Of a DNA stretch of 6,986 nt, positions 5,898 to 6,986 are shown piece after piece. The first letter of the stretch is position 1, and each line of letters begins with the position of its first letter. The translations under genes were made by a program, and so were the position numbers. Under the pieces are notes generated by a model that did not search any database, was not told the origin of the DNA, and worked only from the letters and a program-made list of their open reading frames with translations. The stretch is from an uncultured Clostridium sp. (GTDB taxonomy: Bacteria; Bacillota; Clostridia; Lachnospirales; Lachnospiraceae), in contig USJW01000169.1 in the NCBI GenBank assembly GCA_900555045.1, forward strand, positions 1 to 6,986. Direction: 5' to 3'.

Positions 5898-6710
5898 TTA
5901 TATTTTTTTGTATTCCAGGGTAATTTTATCAGAGATCAGCGCGATAAATTCAGAATTGGTCGGTTTTCCCTTGCCCGTGCTGACGGTATAACCAAAGACT
6001 TCATCGATCGTTTCCATTTTGCCCCTTCCCCACGCCACCTCAATCGCATGCCGGATTGCCCGCTCTACGCGGCTGGCTGTGGTCTGGTGCATTTTCGCGA
6101 TGGTCGGATACAGAATTTTAGTGACCGAAGTCATCATTTCCTGGTCCTTGACTGCCATGGAGATGGCGTCTCTCAAGTACTGATATCCTTTGATGTGCGC
6201 CGGTATTCCCAACTCATGAAGCATCCGGGTGATATCTGTCTCCAGGTGCTCCTCCATGTACTCCTCCTTGCTGAGGTGTGTCTGCTCCTTCATCTCCCTC
6301 GGCTTTACCTCTTTCGGCCGCTCCTCCCGAGGTTGCCTGCCGATATGCCGGATCTTGTTCACCAGTGCCTCCCGGTCAAACGGCTTCATCAGATAATAAT
6401 TTGCGCCTGCCCGGAATGCTTCCTCCGCCATCTGCTCGCCGCCAACCGCGCTCAGAATGATGAACGCAGGATTCTTGACCGCCGGGTGTACACTCTTCAC
6501 GCGCTCAACAACGGAAATCCCGTCAATCTTCGGCATGATCAGGTCCAGCAGCACGACGTCCGGCGTCTTATCCATAATCATGTTGATTGCGTCCTCACCG
6601 TTCTCCGCTTTTCCAATGACCGAAAGGCCATCCTCGTTCTTCAATATTTCATCCAGCGTATTCAGAATTATCGGATTGTCGTCCACAATCGCCACACTTA
6701 ACTCTGCCAA
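5898..6710 (-). CDS. spo0A: Sporulation master response regulator Spo0A
   Basis: 270-residue response regulator, close to the Bacillus length of 267. The receiver domain (1-125) has the acidic pocket Asp10-Asp11, phosphoacceptor Asp56 in VVLLDLIMPKIDG, Ser87 (ILSAVG) and Lys109 (LMKPF). A charged Lys/Glu-rich linker (125-155) follows. The C-terminal Spo0A DNA-binding domain (about 156-268) has the hallmark stretches LHELGIPAHIKGYQYLRDAI (164-183), VTKILYPTIAKMH (196-208), and the recognition-helix region TASRVERAIRHAIEVAW (211-227). After phosphorylation through sensor kinases it dimerises and binds 0A boxes to start sporulation and other stationary-phase changes. The start is TTG, with GGGGAGG leaving a 9-base spacer. 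An out-of-frame ATG (6717) sits only two bases from GGAGG. The gene ends in TAA at 5898 with no terminator hairpin before glgA, so some read-through is likely. Its usual upstream neighbour spoIVB is not in the window. Confidence 0.98.
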   Translation of the reverse strand: MAELSVAIVDDNPIILNTLDEILKNEDGLSVIGKAENGEDAINMIMDKTPDVVLLDLIMPKIDGISVVERVKSVHPAVKNPAFIILSAVGGEQMAEEAFRAGANYYLMKPFDREALVNKIRHIGRQPREERPKEVKPREMKEQTHLSKEEYMEEHLETDITRMLHELGIPAHIKGYQYLRDAISMAVKDQEMMTSVTKILYPTIAKMHQTTASRVERAIRHAIEVAWGRGKMETIDEVFGYTVSTGKGKPTNSEFIALISDKITLEYKKI

Positions 6711-6719
6711 TTCTCATTT

Positions 6720-6726
6720 CCTCCCC
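6720..6726 (-). promoter_or_regulatory. spo0A ribosome binding site for a TTG start
   Basis: GGGGAGG on the minus strand is followed by nine bases and TTG (6710-6708). The strong match to the 16S anti-Shine-Dalgarno sequence and good spacing make TTG the best start, since it opens the receiver domain exactly where the family begins (AELSVAIVDDN). Confidence 0.85.
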
Positions 6727-6741
6727 TTCATTGTTTTTGTT

Positions 6742-6780
6742 CGGCAGCCACTTTAAATAATTTACAGTTTTTTCCTGCCG
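6742..6780 (-). other. Inverted repeat in the spo0A leader
   Basis: CGGCAG (6780-6775) and CTGCCG (6747-6742) are exact complements separated by 27 AT-rich bases, which themselves contain TAAAT/ATTTA. The structure would form in the 5' untranslated RNA about 15 bases before the ribosome binding site. It is not followed by a T-run, so it is not a terminator. Possible leader structure; function unknown. Confidence 0.4.
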
Positions 6781-6800
6781 GAGGATTTCCATTTACATAA

Positions 6801-6831
6801 TTGTCGGTTTTTCATCTCAAATTCCCGACAA
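6801..6831. promoter_or_regulatory. Inverted pair of Spo0A-box-like sites upstream of spo0A
   Basis: TTGTCGG (6801-6807) on the plus strand and its exact complement CCGACAA (6825-6831) form a 7-bp inverted repeat with a 17-base centre. Allowing one extra T, it extends to AATT(T)GTCGG. Each arm holds TGTCG, the core of the 0A box TGTCGAA, but the last two bases differ. A third, better single match, TGTCAAA (6/7), is at 6891-6885 on the minus strand. The inverted pair sits at and just after the expected start of the nearer promoter, so it could be an autoregulatory operator. Another dimeric regulator is equally possible. Confidence 0.4.
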
Positions 6832-6836
6832 ATTAC

Positions 6837-6866
6837 ATTATATACACCCCTCACCGTGGCAGGCAA
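6837..6866 (-). promoter_or_regulatory. spo0A: Sigma-A-like promoter P2 of spo0A
   Basis: -10 TATAAT (6842-6837) is a perfect match; the -35 TTGCCT (6866-6861) matches four of six bases, with an 18-base spacer. The expected transcript start near 6830 would give a leader of about 120 bases, with the 0A-box-like inverted repeat at its beginning. Confidence 0.55.
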
Positions 6867-6905
6867 CAAAAAATGACCGCAACATTTGACACGTGATGTT
6901 TTGAA

Positions 6906-6934
6906 ATTCTATCATCAAACCCAAAGAAAAGCAA
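6906..6934 (-). promoter_or_regulatory. spo0A: Sigma-A-like promoter P1 of spo0A (extended -10)
   Basis: -35 TTGCTT (6934-6929), a 17-base spacer and -10 TAGAAT (6911-6906), with the TG motif one base upstream of the -10. It lies about 70 bases upstream of P2. Beyond it (6935-6986) the sequence is AT-rich and non-coding, with another TATAAT near the window edge whose -35 region cannot be judged. Confidence 0.45.
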
Positions 6935-6986
6935 TCAATTCTGGTCTAATTTAACACAATTATAACGTATTTTCGTTAAATTTATC

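Noticed and set aside
6048..6701. 217-codon plus-strand open frame opposite spo0A
   Set aside because: It is the antisense shadow of a highly conserved gene; no ribosome binding site or domain was seen.
6881..6900. AACAT...ATGTT inverted repeat with CACGTG-like core
   Set aside because: The 5-bp arms with a 10-base centre are short enough to occur by chance in AT-rich sequence; only the 0A-box-like part was kept.

Overview
The window carries eight protein-coding genes, all on the minus strand, so transcription runs from the high-coordinate end to the low end. Gene content and protein style point to a spore-forming, anaerobic Gram-positive of the Clostridia, most likely a Lachnospiraceae-type (clostridial cluster XIVa) gut bacterium. 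The reasons are a full-length Spo0A, a lipobox lipoprotein, strong GGAGG ribosome binding sites, and a set of small Firmicutes membrane proteins (DUF212/YuiD type and CmpB-type putative permease). The genus is inference. No plus-strand gene, tRNA, rRNA, CRISPR array or mobile element was seen.

Layout in the direction of transcription: an AT-rich non-coding region (6711-6986) with two sigma-A-like promoters and an inverted repeat of Spo0A-box-like sites; spo0A (6710-5898, TTG start); a 101-base spacer with promoter-like sequences, one resembling a sigma-H site; glgA glycogen synthase (5796-4351); a 76-base spacer with a long GC-rich stem-loop that lacks a U-tract; an HD-domain phosphohydrolase (4274-3696); a DUF212/divergent PAP2 membrane protein (3648-3190); a CmpB-type putative ABC permease (3120-2569, start revised from the upstream ATG); a 112-base GC-rich spacer with an 11-bp direct repeat; maf (2456-1851), overlapping a Cof-type HAD phosphatase (1854-1069) by ATGA; a parvulin-like lipoprotein (1053-61, TTG start); and a strong intrinsic terminator (49-5) closing the run.

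Functionally, spo0A is the sporulation master regulator and glgA makes the glycogen-like reserve (granulose) that many clostridia lay down as they enter sporulation, so their adjacency is suggestive. The distal genes are housekeeping: maf and the HAD enzyme are probably co-translated and may both clean up phosphorylated metabolites, while the last gene is an extracytoplasmic folding factor whose parvulin domain seems to have lost both active-site histidines.

The window is mostly conserved chromosomal core. I see no clearly new system. The points most worth checking are the degenerate parvulin, the sigma-H-like site in front of glgA, and the architecture upstream of spo0A.
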